A DNA stretch of 64,000 nucleotides from Adiantum capillus-veneris (taxonomy: Eukaryota > Streptophyta > Polypodiopsida > Polypodiales > Pteridaceae). The notes below the pieces were generated by a model. That model ran no database searches and had not been told where the DNA came from. It was given only the letters and a program-made list of their open reading frames with translations. The position numbers were made by a program, and so were the translations under genes. The stretch is taken from contig CM043944.1 of the NCBI GenBank assembly GCA_014529385.2, positions 75,773,884 to 75,837,883 of the forward strand, given 5' to 3'. Within the stretch, counting starts at the first letter, position 1; the number at the start of each line of letters is the position of its first letter. Below, piece by piece: positions 22,428 through 32,800 of the stretch.

Positions 22428-23375
22428 TCAGTCGTCCAAACTTCTTTTCAACGTTTTCTTTAACTCTCTGTACTTGTTTCGGCGTTCTAATTTGGACTCT
22501 TTGTTTTCCTTGTTTCTAATATTCTTTTCCGCTTTATGTGTTTTGGTTTTCGTTCCACTGGGTTGAACTCGATTTCTTGAGCTTCGTTTGTCTTTTCGTG
22601 AGGTCGTTTCCACATTTCCTCTCATTCTTCCGGAAATCTTGTCCTTGACACAATCTTCCGCATTTACTAGCATTAGGAATTGGTTTTTCCCTCTTATCCT
22701 GGGCATCGGAGTGTTTCTAACCCCTTTCGTTTTTCTCTTTTCGCTGTAGCGTTTCTGGCGTTTTTCAGTCTGATTCGGAAAGTCGTAGAATCTGACATCA
22801 TTTATGGTTTCCTCGTTCTCGCTTGAGTTGTCTGTGGACTCATTCTCAGCTTCATTTCCCCATTCTGGATGATCGGGAATGTCGTGAAACATCTCCTCTT
22901 CATCTTTGTTGTCTCGTGTATCAATCTTGTCAGTCCCCTTTTCGAGCACAGCTCTCATCATGAAGTACGGAACCACATCATATCCATCTTTATCACAGAA
23001 CTTCGTTGTGGGACCATCTTGAATTGCACAAACATCTAGGGTTGCTAGATTGTGTGTCCATTCTAATGGTTCAAGTGCATCCTCTGGAAAGGGTTCACCT
23101 ATATAACTTTTGTCTTCAATTGCCCTTTCTAAAACACATTCTTCGAGCTTCAGACTTCCACAGTTCGAAGCTCCACACATCCATAGCTCTTTGGGTTTGC
23201 CTAGCCAAGGTGGAAACTCTGATCCTGCCAAAGTAGGTGAATCAAACTCTTCAACTGGTGTTCGGTTCACATCCTTGTAGCTATGGTCTTTTAGGTTCAC
23301 ACGAGTAGTGGTTTCCATAGGTCTCAGGTATATGTGGTCGTAGCCCCAATCCTGGACCATTTTCAACTGTCTCAT
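22428..23375 (-). CDS. Element C PR1-RT linker (open fragment)
   Basis: The frame starts inside the protease ending (PFMRQLKMVQDWGYDHIYLR). It continues with TRVNLKDHSYKDVNRTPVEEFD, an acidic stretch and a basic stretch (RQKRYSEKRKTKGVRN). The block MLVNAEDCVKDKISGR has its counterpart in element D (MQIDANDCVKDKINGR). I recognise no enzyme. It is probably the linker between protease and RT in the polyprotein. The PFMR block occurs after PR1 in C, D and B2. Confidence 0.6.
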   Translation of the reverse strand: MRQLKMVQDWGYDHIYLRPMETTTRVNLKDHSYKDVNRTPVEEFDSPTLAGSEFPPWLGKPKELWMCGASNCGSLKLEECVLERAIEDKSYIGEPFPEDALEPLEWTHNLATLDVCAIQDGPTTKFCDKDGYDVVPYFMMRAVLEKGTDKIDTRDNKDEEEMFHDIPDHPEWGNEAENESTDNSSENEETINDVRFYDFPNQTEKRQKRYSEKRKTKGVRNTPMPRIRGKNQFLMLVNAEDCVKDKISGRMRGNVETTSRKDKRSSRNRVQPSGTKTKTHKAEKNIRNKENKESKLERRNKYRELKKTLKRSLDD

Positions 23376-24010
23376 GAACGGTCTTCCAAGTATAATATCA
23401 TAGTTATTCTCCTTGCCAAAGTCAACAATAGCAAAAGTATGCTCTTATTCAATTCTGCAAGAAGTTACTACAACTTTTTTTAGCAGTCCCAAAGGTCTCT
23501 CCATATGTCCGTCCGCTAGTTGGAGTTTCAACCTCGTTTTTCTTATCGTCGATTTTTCCCATTTTTTTCAGATTTCTTTCCTAGCAATGGCTACTCCAGC
23601 CCCATTGTCAAGTATTGCCATCGTGTTAACTCCCTGGAATTCAACTAGTAAGGTTGTATTCCCCTCTTCACCTTCTCAATACTCTCCGACCTTGTTCAAA
23701 GGTACAGGCTTAGCGTTTTTTTGTGGTGTGCTTAGCTCTCGTATGCCCTCTTGCAATTTTGTAGTTGGGTCTTTTATCCCGAATTTCTCCAATCATTTTC
23801 CTACAGTTGCCCACATGTTTGGTTGTAGTCTCAAAAGCTCAGCTAGGGTGATAGTGCATGTCACTGGTGTTGACAAAATCTCTATCAATCCTTGCGAGTC
23901 TATAACGTTTTTTGAAGAGATTCCTCGTGAGGGAAGCGCTCTAATCTCAGATTTTGCTTCATATTCTCCTAAGTATGAAGGTAAGGTTTTCAGCGAATGA
24001 GGTTTACTCT
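23376..24010 (-). pseudogene. Element C first retropepsin (PR1), broken
   Basis: Reading leftwards: VPLNKVGEY, a stop, GEEGNTTLLVEFQGVNTMA, then the active-site region AILDNGAGVAIAR, LQLADGHMERPLGLLKK, a stop, EHTFAIVDFGKENNYDIILG and RPFMR. The motif is D-N-G where D-S/T-G is the rule, and several stops interrupt the domain. The matching region of element D has D-S-G. PR1 sits in the normal place between gag and RT and would process the polyprotein. PR2 of this same element keeps D-S-G and an open frame. Confidence 0.7.
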
Positions 24011-24035
24011 CTACTGTTCTAATAGAGCCTCCATA

Positions 24036-25020
24036 TCACCAGTAAGAATGCAGATCTAAGTCCACTTGAGATCCTGCCTCAAATTCCTCTATGGGAGGAT
24101 TCCTGACGTTCTTTTCCTCATTAGTCTGATTAGCTTGACAACACAGCTCTTTTGCAAAGTTTGCCTCTCTCACTTGTTTCCAAAAATCATTGTAATCCTC
24201 ATCTCTTTCATAAGACCTCTGTATCACAGGATGAAAACTCTCTATTTCTTGATATGTGGTGTTCATCACTATACGTTCATCCCCGTGATTTTTTTCAGGC
24301 TTTTGTGCACTGTTAGGCTTTTCAACTACCTGTGAGAGGATAGTCTCTTGATGAATTGGGTTTTCCGCTCCACAATTCATTAGTTCTCTAGGTGGTTCTA
24401 ACAAGTCTTGTGCAGTCTCGATCATTTTCTGACACATTTCGAGTCTCTGCTTTTCCAATTCCACGTTTGGATAAGTCAACCACCATTGTTCTTGTGTTTG
24501 GTTGTTCTTTAATCTCGCTTCGTAAGCTCTCATTAGTGCATCCAATGGTTCGTGTACTTTCTCCACTAACACTGATCCCCCTGAGCTCACACTCGTTGTC
24601 TCTTTTACGCTCTTCAGTTTCGACTTTTCAGAGTCCATTTCCCGAATTCCATTTTGACTCTCAAGCTTCTCTAATCTATCTTTTTTTTGTTTTAATTCCT
24701 CAGCTAGAATCGCGTCTTGTTGTTCTTTTTTCAGCTTCATGTGTGCTTTCCTAGCTTTCCATGTGTTTCTATGGCTTCGTCGTCCTTGACTTGCCAATTC
24801 CATCTCTGACTTTCCATTCTCTGGTTCTCTAGTGGTTTTCTTTGCTTGGACTCTAGTCACAACTTGTGTTGGTATCTTGGTTTCATTTTCAGACCCACTG
24901 CTAGTCAGAATCGACTCTAGCATGTTCAATGTCGTCTTTTGCACTTTGTTGGGATTCTTTGAACAATCCTCAATGAAGTGGGTGACACCACACTCTGTGT
25001 AATATGCATTTATTCTAATG
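24036..25020 (-). CDS. Element C gag-PR1 linker, helical (open fragment)
   Basis: 302 codons open at 24944. The chain is highly charged: a basic block (RRSHRNTWKARKAHMKLKK), then a helical, coiled-coil-like segment (AILAEELKQKKDRLEKLE) and an acidic end. The segment VLVEKVHEPLDALMRAYEAR has a clear counterpart in D (ILVDKIFEPINAALEAYQAG). Just upstream is a possible extra zinc knuckle (YTECGVTHFIEDC). I recognise no domain with known function. Confidence 0.55.
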
Positions 25021-25022
25021 AT

Positions 25023-27365
25023 CTATGTGTGTGGACAAACATTCATCAAATGGTCACCTCCGCACTTATAACAGGGTCCCAATGTAGGTCTTGGTGTCCC
25101 TTGATTTGCTCTTTGTGGGTAGGTTGGTCTTTGTCCTGACAACCCCCCATGAGCTATGAACATAAGTGTTCTTGCATCCAAGTTATACCTCTCTTCATTT
25201 GAGGCATGTGCGGTTGTTGGTGGTCCAACATTTCCTATCATGCTCCAAGGTTCTAGTTGTTTTGGTTCTTCAAGTCGGTAATACACAGTAGGAGCCATGG
25301 GTGCATCGAAATCTTCGTAATAAGTCTGAACAGGCACTAAGGCTCGTTATTTCTGATTCTCTAGGGTGGGTGCATATCTAATTCCCACTGGTCTCACTCC
25401 TGGTAAGGGTGGTTGTTGCCCCAATACCGGTTGTGGTCTTTCTATCCCCATAGGTCCTGGTACGTTTCCCGTTGGGTATCTAGGTACTGGATGTACCTGA
25501 GGTGGTGCTATTTGAGCTGGAGGTGCATACTGACGCTCCTTCACATAACCCTTGTTGTAATAGCATTCCTTTGTTGAGTGATTCGTCCATTTTTAGTCGA
25601 TTGCACACCATTTCGTTAGTTTTGGCATTGGTTTAGGGTATGGGGCTAATCTCCTTATAGCATCTTCTATCATTTGTTCCATGTTCGGCACTGTTGTTGT
25701 TTGGACATTCTTGTTACTGGTGGTCTTGCTAGCTACGGATGATGAGCTAATGGATGCGACATCCGTATCCATTGCCACCTCTCCATAAACAGCACAGTTA
25801 TCCACTAAGTACAATGCTTCTCTGGTCACTTGCTCAAAACTTGTACAAGCTTTCAGGTGCAAGTCTTTCTTGAGAGTGTGATTTCTCAGCCCTTCTATAA
25901 AGAGGACAGATAGTATGTTATCTTGTGGTTGTTCCCATACTAGATATCTCTCTATGTACTGTTTGAAGCGAAGCAAAGCTTCCTTCACCTTTTCTTGCTC
26001 TTTCTGTTTGAAAGAATATATTTGGGATACCATGTTGTGTTTGATCCCTCTTTTCGAAAATTCCTCGGCAAACTCTCGTAGCAAGTGGTCAATATCATGG
26101 AAACCTCCACCATTTGGTGGTTGAAACCATGTCAATGACGTCCCTTCTAAAGTAAGACCAAATCCTTCGTATTGTGTGTGGAAATATGTTATCTGCTCAG
26201 CTCTTAAGACTTGCTTAAAGAGTGAGACATGTGCATATGGATCTCCTGAGCCACTATACTTCTTCGGCATACACTTGGCCACTTGAGATGGTCTCATGCT
26301 TCTATTGTCTGCCACCAATCTCATTGCTCCTGTATCCTGACTAAAACTGTCTCTTGTGTCATGGACCTCATGGGCTGCTCTAGTTGGCTCCCTTGCCACG
26401 AATCTACTACTAGGAGGCAAATGTGATGGTGTTGCTGCAAACATCGGACAACCGACCGTAGTATGTGTAGAGAATGGAATTGTACTACCTTTATTCGTAG
26501 CCATTGACTCTCTAGAATGTAATGTTCCCATTGGGCTTGGCATAGAATAATGAGGTCGAGTGAAAGATTCAGTTACATGAGTCCTCTCTCTACCTGTTTC
26601 CATTGGGTCTGGCATGACAGTTGTAGGTGCTGGTCTCAGTGGGCTTGGAGTGACATAATAATGGTGGAGTGGTCCCCCAAAGTTTGTGTATCCTTCCAAC
26701 TCCTTTTTATCGATTGTTGCATATCGTCTTCCATACTTGTCGTATGCGACAATCTTCGTTTCTGATCCCTCTGTGTAGGTAAAGACATAAAGTCTTTTCC
26801 ACTCTGGCAACTCATCGACGTAGGGTTCCTCGAAGCTATAATGGAGATCTTCCTCTCCATCATCATACTGGTATAACCCCACATAGACGTTGTCTGTGTT
26901 GATTCTCAAAGTTTCGTTTTCTCGTCTTAATCTAGCATTAGGGAAGCTCATTGTTGGTGCTTTCTCTTCGGGTTCTTCATCTACTTTGTCTTTCGTTCCC
27001 ATCAATCCCCACTTGTCCACAATGTTAGGATTTAGGACTACCAAGCACATGATACCTTCATCATCTAGGTACCTATCTCCGCTATAGCTCACAAGCACTA
27101 AGTCCTTGGACTCACTTGGTCTATCCTCTATTTTCACACAGTAGCGGTCCATACCATCTTTGTAGATCTTGGCACCTTGCTTGTTGTCATATTGATACTT
27201 GATGAACAATAGCTTCATTGTTGTCAAAGGGTTTGATGGTCCTGCAGCCATGTTTTCTCTTTCCTTTAAGTTCAAGTATCCTAAGTGTTCAGTAAAAATC
27301 TCGTAAGATCTCTCTGAAGAAGTATCGGAAATACTTCCTTCAAGGATTGGCTCTAGCGGTCGCAC
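25023..27365 (-). pseudogene. Element C Gag (capsid and zinc knuckle)
   Basis: The main open frame (27365-25593, 590 codons) starts MRPLEPILEGS; an internal ATG at MAAGPSNPL is an alternative start. Residues 1-230 form a unique N-terminal domain whose KWGL block recurs in element D. Residues about 370-520 are the retrotransposon capsid domain (KKYSGSGDPYAHVSLFKQ, LEGTSLTWFQ, LLREFAEEFSKRGIKHN, ALLRFKQYIERYLVWE). A TAA after KWCAID and another stop at 25347 separate proline-rich pieces from the zinc knuckle CYKCGGDHLMNVC at 25023-25070. Gag forms the particle and binds the RNA. It is readable but broken by at least two stops. Confidence 0.8.
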
Positions 27366-27688
27366 TACACTTTGGTTTACACTCTCCTCGGTTGATATAA
27401 CACTCGCTTGTTCTCTTTGTTCGGTTGGTTATTCTAGAGATATCTACCGGATCTCAAATTCATCAATCCCCCTAGAGGAATCTAACTTTTCACTCTCAAC
27501 AAGTTGTTTTATCCCCGTTTCTGTGACCAAAAGTGATCCAAATTGAATGATACTTGGTCAAATGGTTTGTTTTGTCAATTGGAAAACTTCTGTGATCTCA
27601 AGTGAAAATTTTATATCAGATTTGCTTAAAAAGACTTTATACGCGTATGATGTCTTTTTTCCCAGATTTTGGATATTTTTGCTTTGGT
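27366..27688 (-). other. Element C 5' leader, gag-proximal part
   Basis: This is untranslated sequence between gag and the nested B2 insertion; no gene is seen. It contains one copy of the C palindrome at 27633-27654. The leader resumes right of B2 at 36438. Confidence 0.7.
27633..27654. repeat. C palindrome, copy 5
   Basis: GACTTTATACG in the left arm (two mismatches) with the perfect right arm. If B2 is removed, it lies 282 bases from the copy at 36659. Confidence 0.8.
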
Positions 27689-27693
27689 CACTC
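27689..27693. repeat. Target-site duplication of B2, left copy
   Basis: CACTC, identical to the five bases at 36433-36437 on the other side of B2. Confidence 0.95.
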
Positions 27694-27936
27694 TGTGCAC
27701 TCCTTGCCGTACTGTCGAAGCAAGGGACTTGCCAATACACCGTGTGCGAGCCACAAACGGCTCCAAGCACACAACAAGCCTAAACTAGCAAGCTCAAGAG
27801 AACAAAGGGTGTGTCACTCACCGCTCTACGCTCGCCTTCGTGGTGGATTCCTCGCCGCGATGAAGAAGAAGCTGCAGTCGTGCCGCGCTCAACCGCTTCG
27901 CCGCCGTCGTGCCTTCGTAATGCTCGATCGCACACA

Positions 27937-27997
<61 letters not shown>

Positions 27998-28298
27998 AAG
28001 GAGGTGAAGAAGAAGAAGATGGAGATGGAGCAAGAGCACTCTTCTATTGCACAAATGAGAGAATGAGTAAAAATTAGGTTTAGTTGGCTTTTATAGGAGC
28101 TCACCCCATTCACACTTGGGCGCCCATGCTTAGCCAACTAACCCTAGCATGTTCGTGTTAGAGTGCGCCTCTCATCGGCGATCACTCTACCTTTCCCTAT
28201 TGGACCGACAAGCCCGGTACCTGACTCTAAATAATACATAATATGGTTACAGTGTCCGTCGTAGGCGATAGGGTGTCCGTGAGCCACGAGGGTTAACA
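27694..28298 (-). repeat. 3' LTR of B2
   Basis: 605 bp, minus strand TGTTAACCCTCG to GGAGTGCACA. It includes a long (CT)n(CA)n microsatellite at about 27944-27999, longer than in the three sister LTRs, and a TATA box at 28089-28096. Confidence 0.95.
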
Positions 28299-28312
28299 TG
28301 CCCCCCTTCCTG
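28299..28312 (-). promoter_or_regulatory. Polypurine tract of B2
   Basis: The minus strand reads GGAAGGGGGGCA directly before the LTR start TGTTAACC. The same tract is at 49941 in the 4.2-kb relative. Confidence 0.85.
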
Positions 28313-29815
28313 ATGTAGATTCCGTCCTCGGAAGCTATTGAGTTGAAGCTGGTTCGTCGAGGTGGAAGAGCATTAGAGATAAATGTCCTTAGCCTTCTTC
28401 AGTCACTGCAAAATCAAACAACATTGGCACAGTAATTGCATTCTCTTAAAAAGCATATGCAGTTTTAGGTAGACAAATTGATTGGTAAAAGAATTTCAAA
28501 CAATTTGTCAGCAATGAACATTAAATTGCAATGTAATCAAATGCATAAACACATGTAAAGGTAAAAAATTAAACAAGTCTGGGGTCGCTAATTTGACGGT
28601 CGAAAGGCACTAGAGATCGAATATTAATACCATGGGTAAGCTTCTTAATTTTATGTGGTCAATTAAGTTGTTTAATCGCGAGAGCCAAGTATTCATGTTC
28701 GAGGGCTGACTAGAGGCTATATCTAGAAGACTTTGTAGTTAAGCTACCATAAAAGGAATTTCTCATGAAATCATCGCCTGACTGATTACTTTTTCTTTGA
28801 CCCCCCAAAGTCTTTTCACATTGATTCAATTATGATGTGTGTGCTTATTTTGTATGCCTTGGGTTTTTTGCTTTTCAAGGAAAAGCGCCCACACTGGGAA
28901 CCTCTAGGGCTCTAGTACCATAGGCGATACATGTGAGTGAAGTACCAATTCAAGCTGAGATTTCTCTTCCAGCGTAAGATTTTACATTGTGGCACTTTGA
29001 TTTTTTGTTTGTTCATTTTCAACATTTTAATTTTGTAATTTGGGGGGTCATATAACACTGTTACCCTCCCCAGGCTCATCACATTAGTAAACTCCCTTTA
29101 TAATACTTAAGCTAAAGGTCAATAGGGTTAAGCCCACTAGAAAGCCCTAGTACATTTCATACAATGCTGCCTAAATCGGATTAAGAACCTAAGTAACCAT
29201 TGCTTATTAGGAAGGCATTCCCCATGGTATTAAGAGAAGATTTCTAATACCTAGCTTGGTCAAACTAGCTTAGTCGGACTGCTTGATTTTTAAACCTAGA
29301 CAAGTGATTATGACAAAACATTACATTCTGTTTGTGTTGATGGTCGCGCTTGATTTGAAGTGTGAACGAGAGAAAGGTTCCATGAAGGTCCAAATCCTAT
29401 CAATAGCAACACGCTCCTGTACACACTAGGAAACAAAAGGAATACCTCCAGGAGGCACATTAGTAGGAAAAGAGATCTTCGCTAATCTCTCAACTCTAAA
29501 ACAGAAACAATCCTAACGTACTAATCTTACCTACCCTCCATCACTCAAGTGATGAGGATCAAAGGTGTTTCATGGCATAGGTTTCTGTTTCACTGTACCA
29601 GATGTGGCATGTGTAGGTCTGAGTCAATGTTTTGACTTTTATTGTGCATACTCGTTTGCTAATTGCTCTTGCTCTTTATTATTATTTTTTTTGTGAGTAT
29701 AAAGCTTTATATGTACATTCCCTAAGATTGGTGATTGAGAGGTCAGGGAAAAAGGTTGAGAGGGAAGCAAGTGAATGATGGATGTCCACAAACACTCCCC
29801 CCTTCCTTGGGTAGA
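28313..29815 (-). other. B2 3' untranslated region, no gene
   Basis: About 1.5 kb without a supportable ORF. It is closely matched by 49955-51554 in the 4.2-kb relative, apart from a block of about 115 bp present only there (50970-51086) and small indels. Retention by a relative that lost gag and protease suggests it holds cis-acting sequence, such as packaging or reverse-transcription signals. Confidence 0.7.
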
Positions 29816-32800
29816 TCATACCGTTTGAAATGAGCTTGTCACCCTTTGAAACCAATTGTTCCAGTTGGTAATAGGTGAGGATTTTTGGCAGTAGTTTTCT
29901 ATTACCCTAGGTGCCTCGTCAAGTTGCAATGGTGGTAAGGTACTCTCCCAGGATCGAACTTGAAGTAGTTCATTAGGTGATTCTTGAACACTGGGAGGTG
30001 TGGATTCTTTTGTAGCCTTATGGAGGTCCACTACTATAGATGGAGGCTGTGTAGAAGCTTTTACCTCTATGGATGTATTACATGAGGAGCTAGACGCTTC
30101 ATGGGACTCCCCCCTTCCTGAGCTAGGTGGAACAAATCATTCTTTCTTTGGTACCCAAACTAGCTCGGGAGCGGGTGTGTAGCATTCTGTGATTTTTTTC
30201 TTTTCATGATCATTGATTCGTTTTGGAGATACAGGATGGGGCTCACTTGGGTCAGGTGATAGGTAAGAGCACAATCTACGTTTTGGCACCCAGATTGGAT
30301 CATTTCCTTGATAGTAGCCTTGGGCTTCCAATAGTCGTTTAGGGATCCATCGCAACATTTTCTTACTTTTCTTGGAGCGAGTGGTACGTTTCTTACAAGG
30401 CTTCTGTTTTTTAGCACTAGGTATGGTCACTAAAGAAGCTTTAGGGACCCACTTGTATGTTTTCTTCGTTACATTAGGATGAGTCTTGTCAGAAGCGATA
30501 TGCATTGCTTGTAGCATATTTAAGGGTATAGGCATTTCATCCTCCTCAGGTGTTACCCAGGTCGTCCCCCTATTTCCCCAAGTGTCTATGGTTGATGCTA
30601 GGTGTACCCAGTCTACGTTGTCTGATTCCGTCATACTCGGTGACACATCCATGTAAGGAGAATCTTGGCCAATGTCTGTATCCTTCTTACAAGTGTAACA
30701 ATATTGTAGTGGGGCCGAGTGAACTGTGGTGTCAGAGCGATGATCAATAATGGTTTTACTCCCTAAGGGGTGTGCCTTACCAGTCACCAAATCCACTCTA
30801 AGGACAGAGTCTTGGAATTGCAAATAGACATGATTTTTAGACCAATCATGAACCATTTGTGCTTCCCTCATGAATGGTCATCCTAAAATCATTTCATATG
30901 TCATAAGGTGTTTAGAGAAATCCATTACAATGAACGTATGTCGCACCTTGTATCCTAGAACTTTGATCTTAAGATCCTTGAGCATCCCCATAGGTTTGGC
31001 TATGGTACCATTTGCCATCTTTACCACAATGTTAGTAACACTGAGGCGGGGTTTTCCCATGGATTCCCAACAATCTTTTGTAACGATGCTAACTCCCGCA
31101 CCACCATCAAGAATTCCCTTTATAGTTAATCCCTTGGTAGTGATGGGTAGGGTCGCATTAGACTCGTCGCCTTCAAAATACTGCCCTAATTCGTTAATGG
31201 GTACCTCGATCACAGACTCGTGTCCATCTAAGTCAAGTGATTGCACATGATTTTCCTCATCAATCATAATCGAGTCGGGCCTATTTGGTTGTGCAAACTG
31301 CGGTAATCCCGTTCATAGCTCTCCGTTAAGGAATGCTCGAAGTGCAAGGAATAACTCAGGATCTCCATACAGCTTTGCTATGATCGTGGTTCGAACCTCA
31401 GAAGACATGAAGTCCACTAGTTTGGAAACATTCATTGGCGTTTTGCAGGGTGTAGGTCTTTGACTAGGAACTGGTGAGGATGGAATCTCATATTCCTCAA
31501 TGGGATCAGGTATTCCTTCATTAAACATCCTTTCCAACAAGAAGGGTGTATGCTCACTTTCTGATGTCCCATCCTCACTCCCTTCTTGGATGATACTAGA
31601 TATGGCTAACGGTCTATGGTTCATGTGGGGTGGATGAACTTGCGTGGGAAACAGTGTGTCATGAATTTTGATATGCATGGGTTCTGGTTCTAGTTTCCTT
31701 TGAGTCTCCTCCACTAAACCTCTTAGATGTTTCACCTGCTCAATCTCGTCTACTGGGTTTGGGTACGTCCCAATCTTCTTTTTACGATTCTTCCCTTTTT
31801 GCCCCTGCGGTTTATCTTGGGGGTCTTGGATTGGATTTGGAAACACTTGTGTTTTCAGAGGCTCTTTATGATTTTCTCTTATTCGGTTTTCATTTGGTTC
31901 CATGTTACGGTTTTCTTTGTCGTTCTTTCCCTTTGTGGTATTGGTTCTAGTCTCCATTGTCTCGATTGAATCTGAATCATCCTCGAGGTCATTCATATAC
32001 ACGGGGTCATCTCCTGTTCCTATGTTTGTTTTGGAACTTGGCTTTGAATTTTCCGTATTCTGCGACTTCTTCCTTCGTGTCTTCTTTTTATTTGCTTGGA
32101 TAATTGACGCGGTATCTCTCTCTTCGAGGATATGTCCTGGCCCTTGAAGCATGGACCGTGTAATCGCATAAGCGGGTGCGACGGGTGGTATTGGTGATGT
32201 CACACTAGCAATTTCGACCAAATTCAGGGGTGTGATTTTAGGCGCATTTGGGTTATAGGGGCATTGGGCAATCAAGTGATCTATGCCACAACGATTACAT
32301 GTGAGTATTGGCATTGCAGACGTGCTCCCTTGATTCATTTGCATCTGTGCAGCATTCTTTTGCAGCCTAATAGGGCACTCCGCTGCCCGATGTGGTCCAC
32401 CACACTCGTAGCATTGAAGAGGTGGCCTCCTAGCCTGGGTGTTGATATTTTGACCTCTGGATGCGAGAGCAGCAGCTTGATAAACCGGCTTGACTTGCCC
32501 CCAACAATCTTCCATGTAGTATATAGGACACTCTTCCAATGTATCAAGTCCGTAGGCAATACTAGTGTCTATTTCCTCCTCACAGCCATCTGGATAAGCA
32601 TTTGATGGCTCGCAACCCACTTGGTTCATAGGGGCGACTCTTGGATGCGGGGGCTGCGGTCCTAGCACAGGAGGTGGTAGCGGTGTAGCTTGTACAACAT
32701 TTTGAGATCTAGGGACCATGTGTTGCGGTAGTTGCTCAACAGGCGGAGTAGGCATCAATACAGGAGCTCGAGGCGCATCCGTCCAGGCTACAGGTGGTCT

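Noticed and set aside
27602-28077. Open frames of 88-168 codons repeated in four LTRs (also at 35705, 49345, 52817)
   Set aside because: They are LTR sequence with CT/CA microsatellites; frames differ between copies only by repeat length and have no start context or family.
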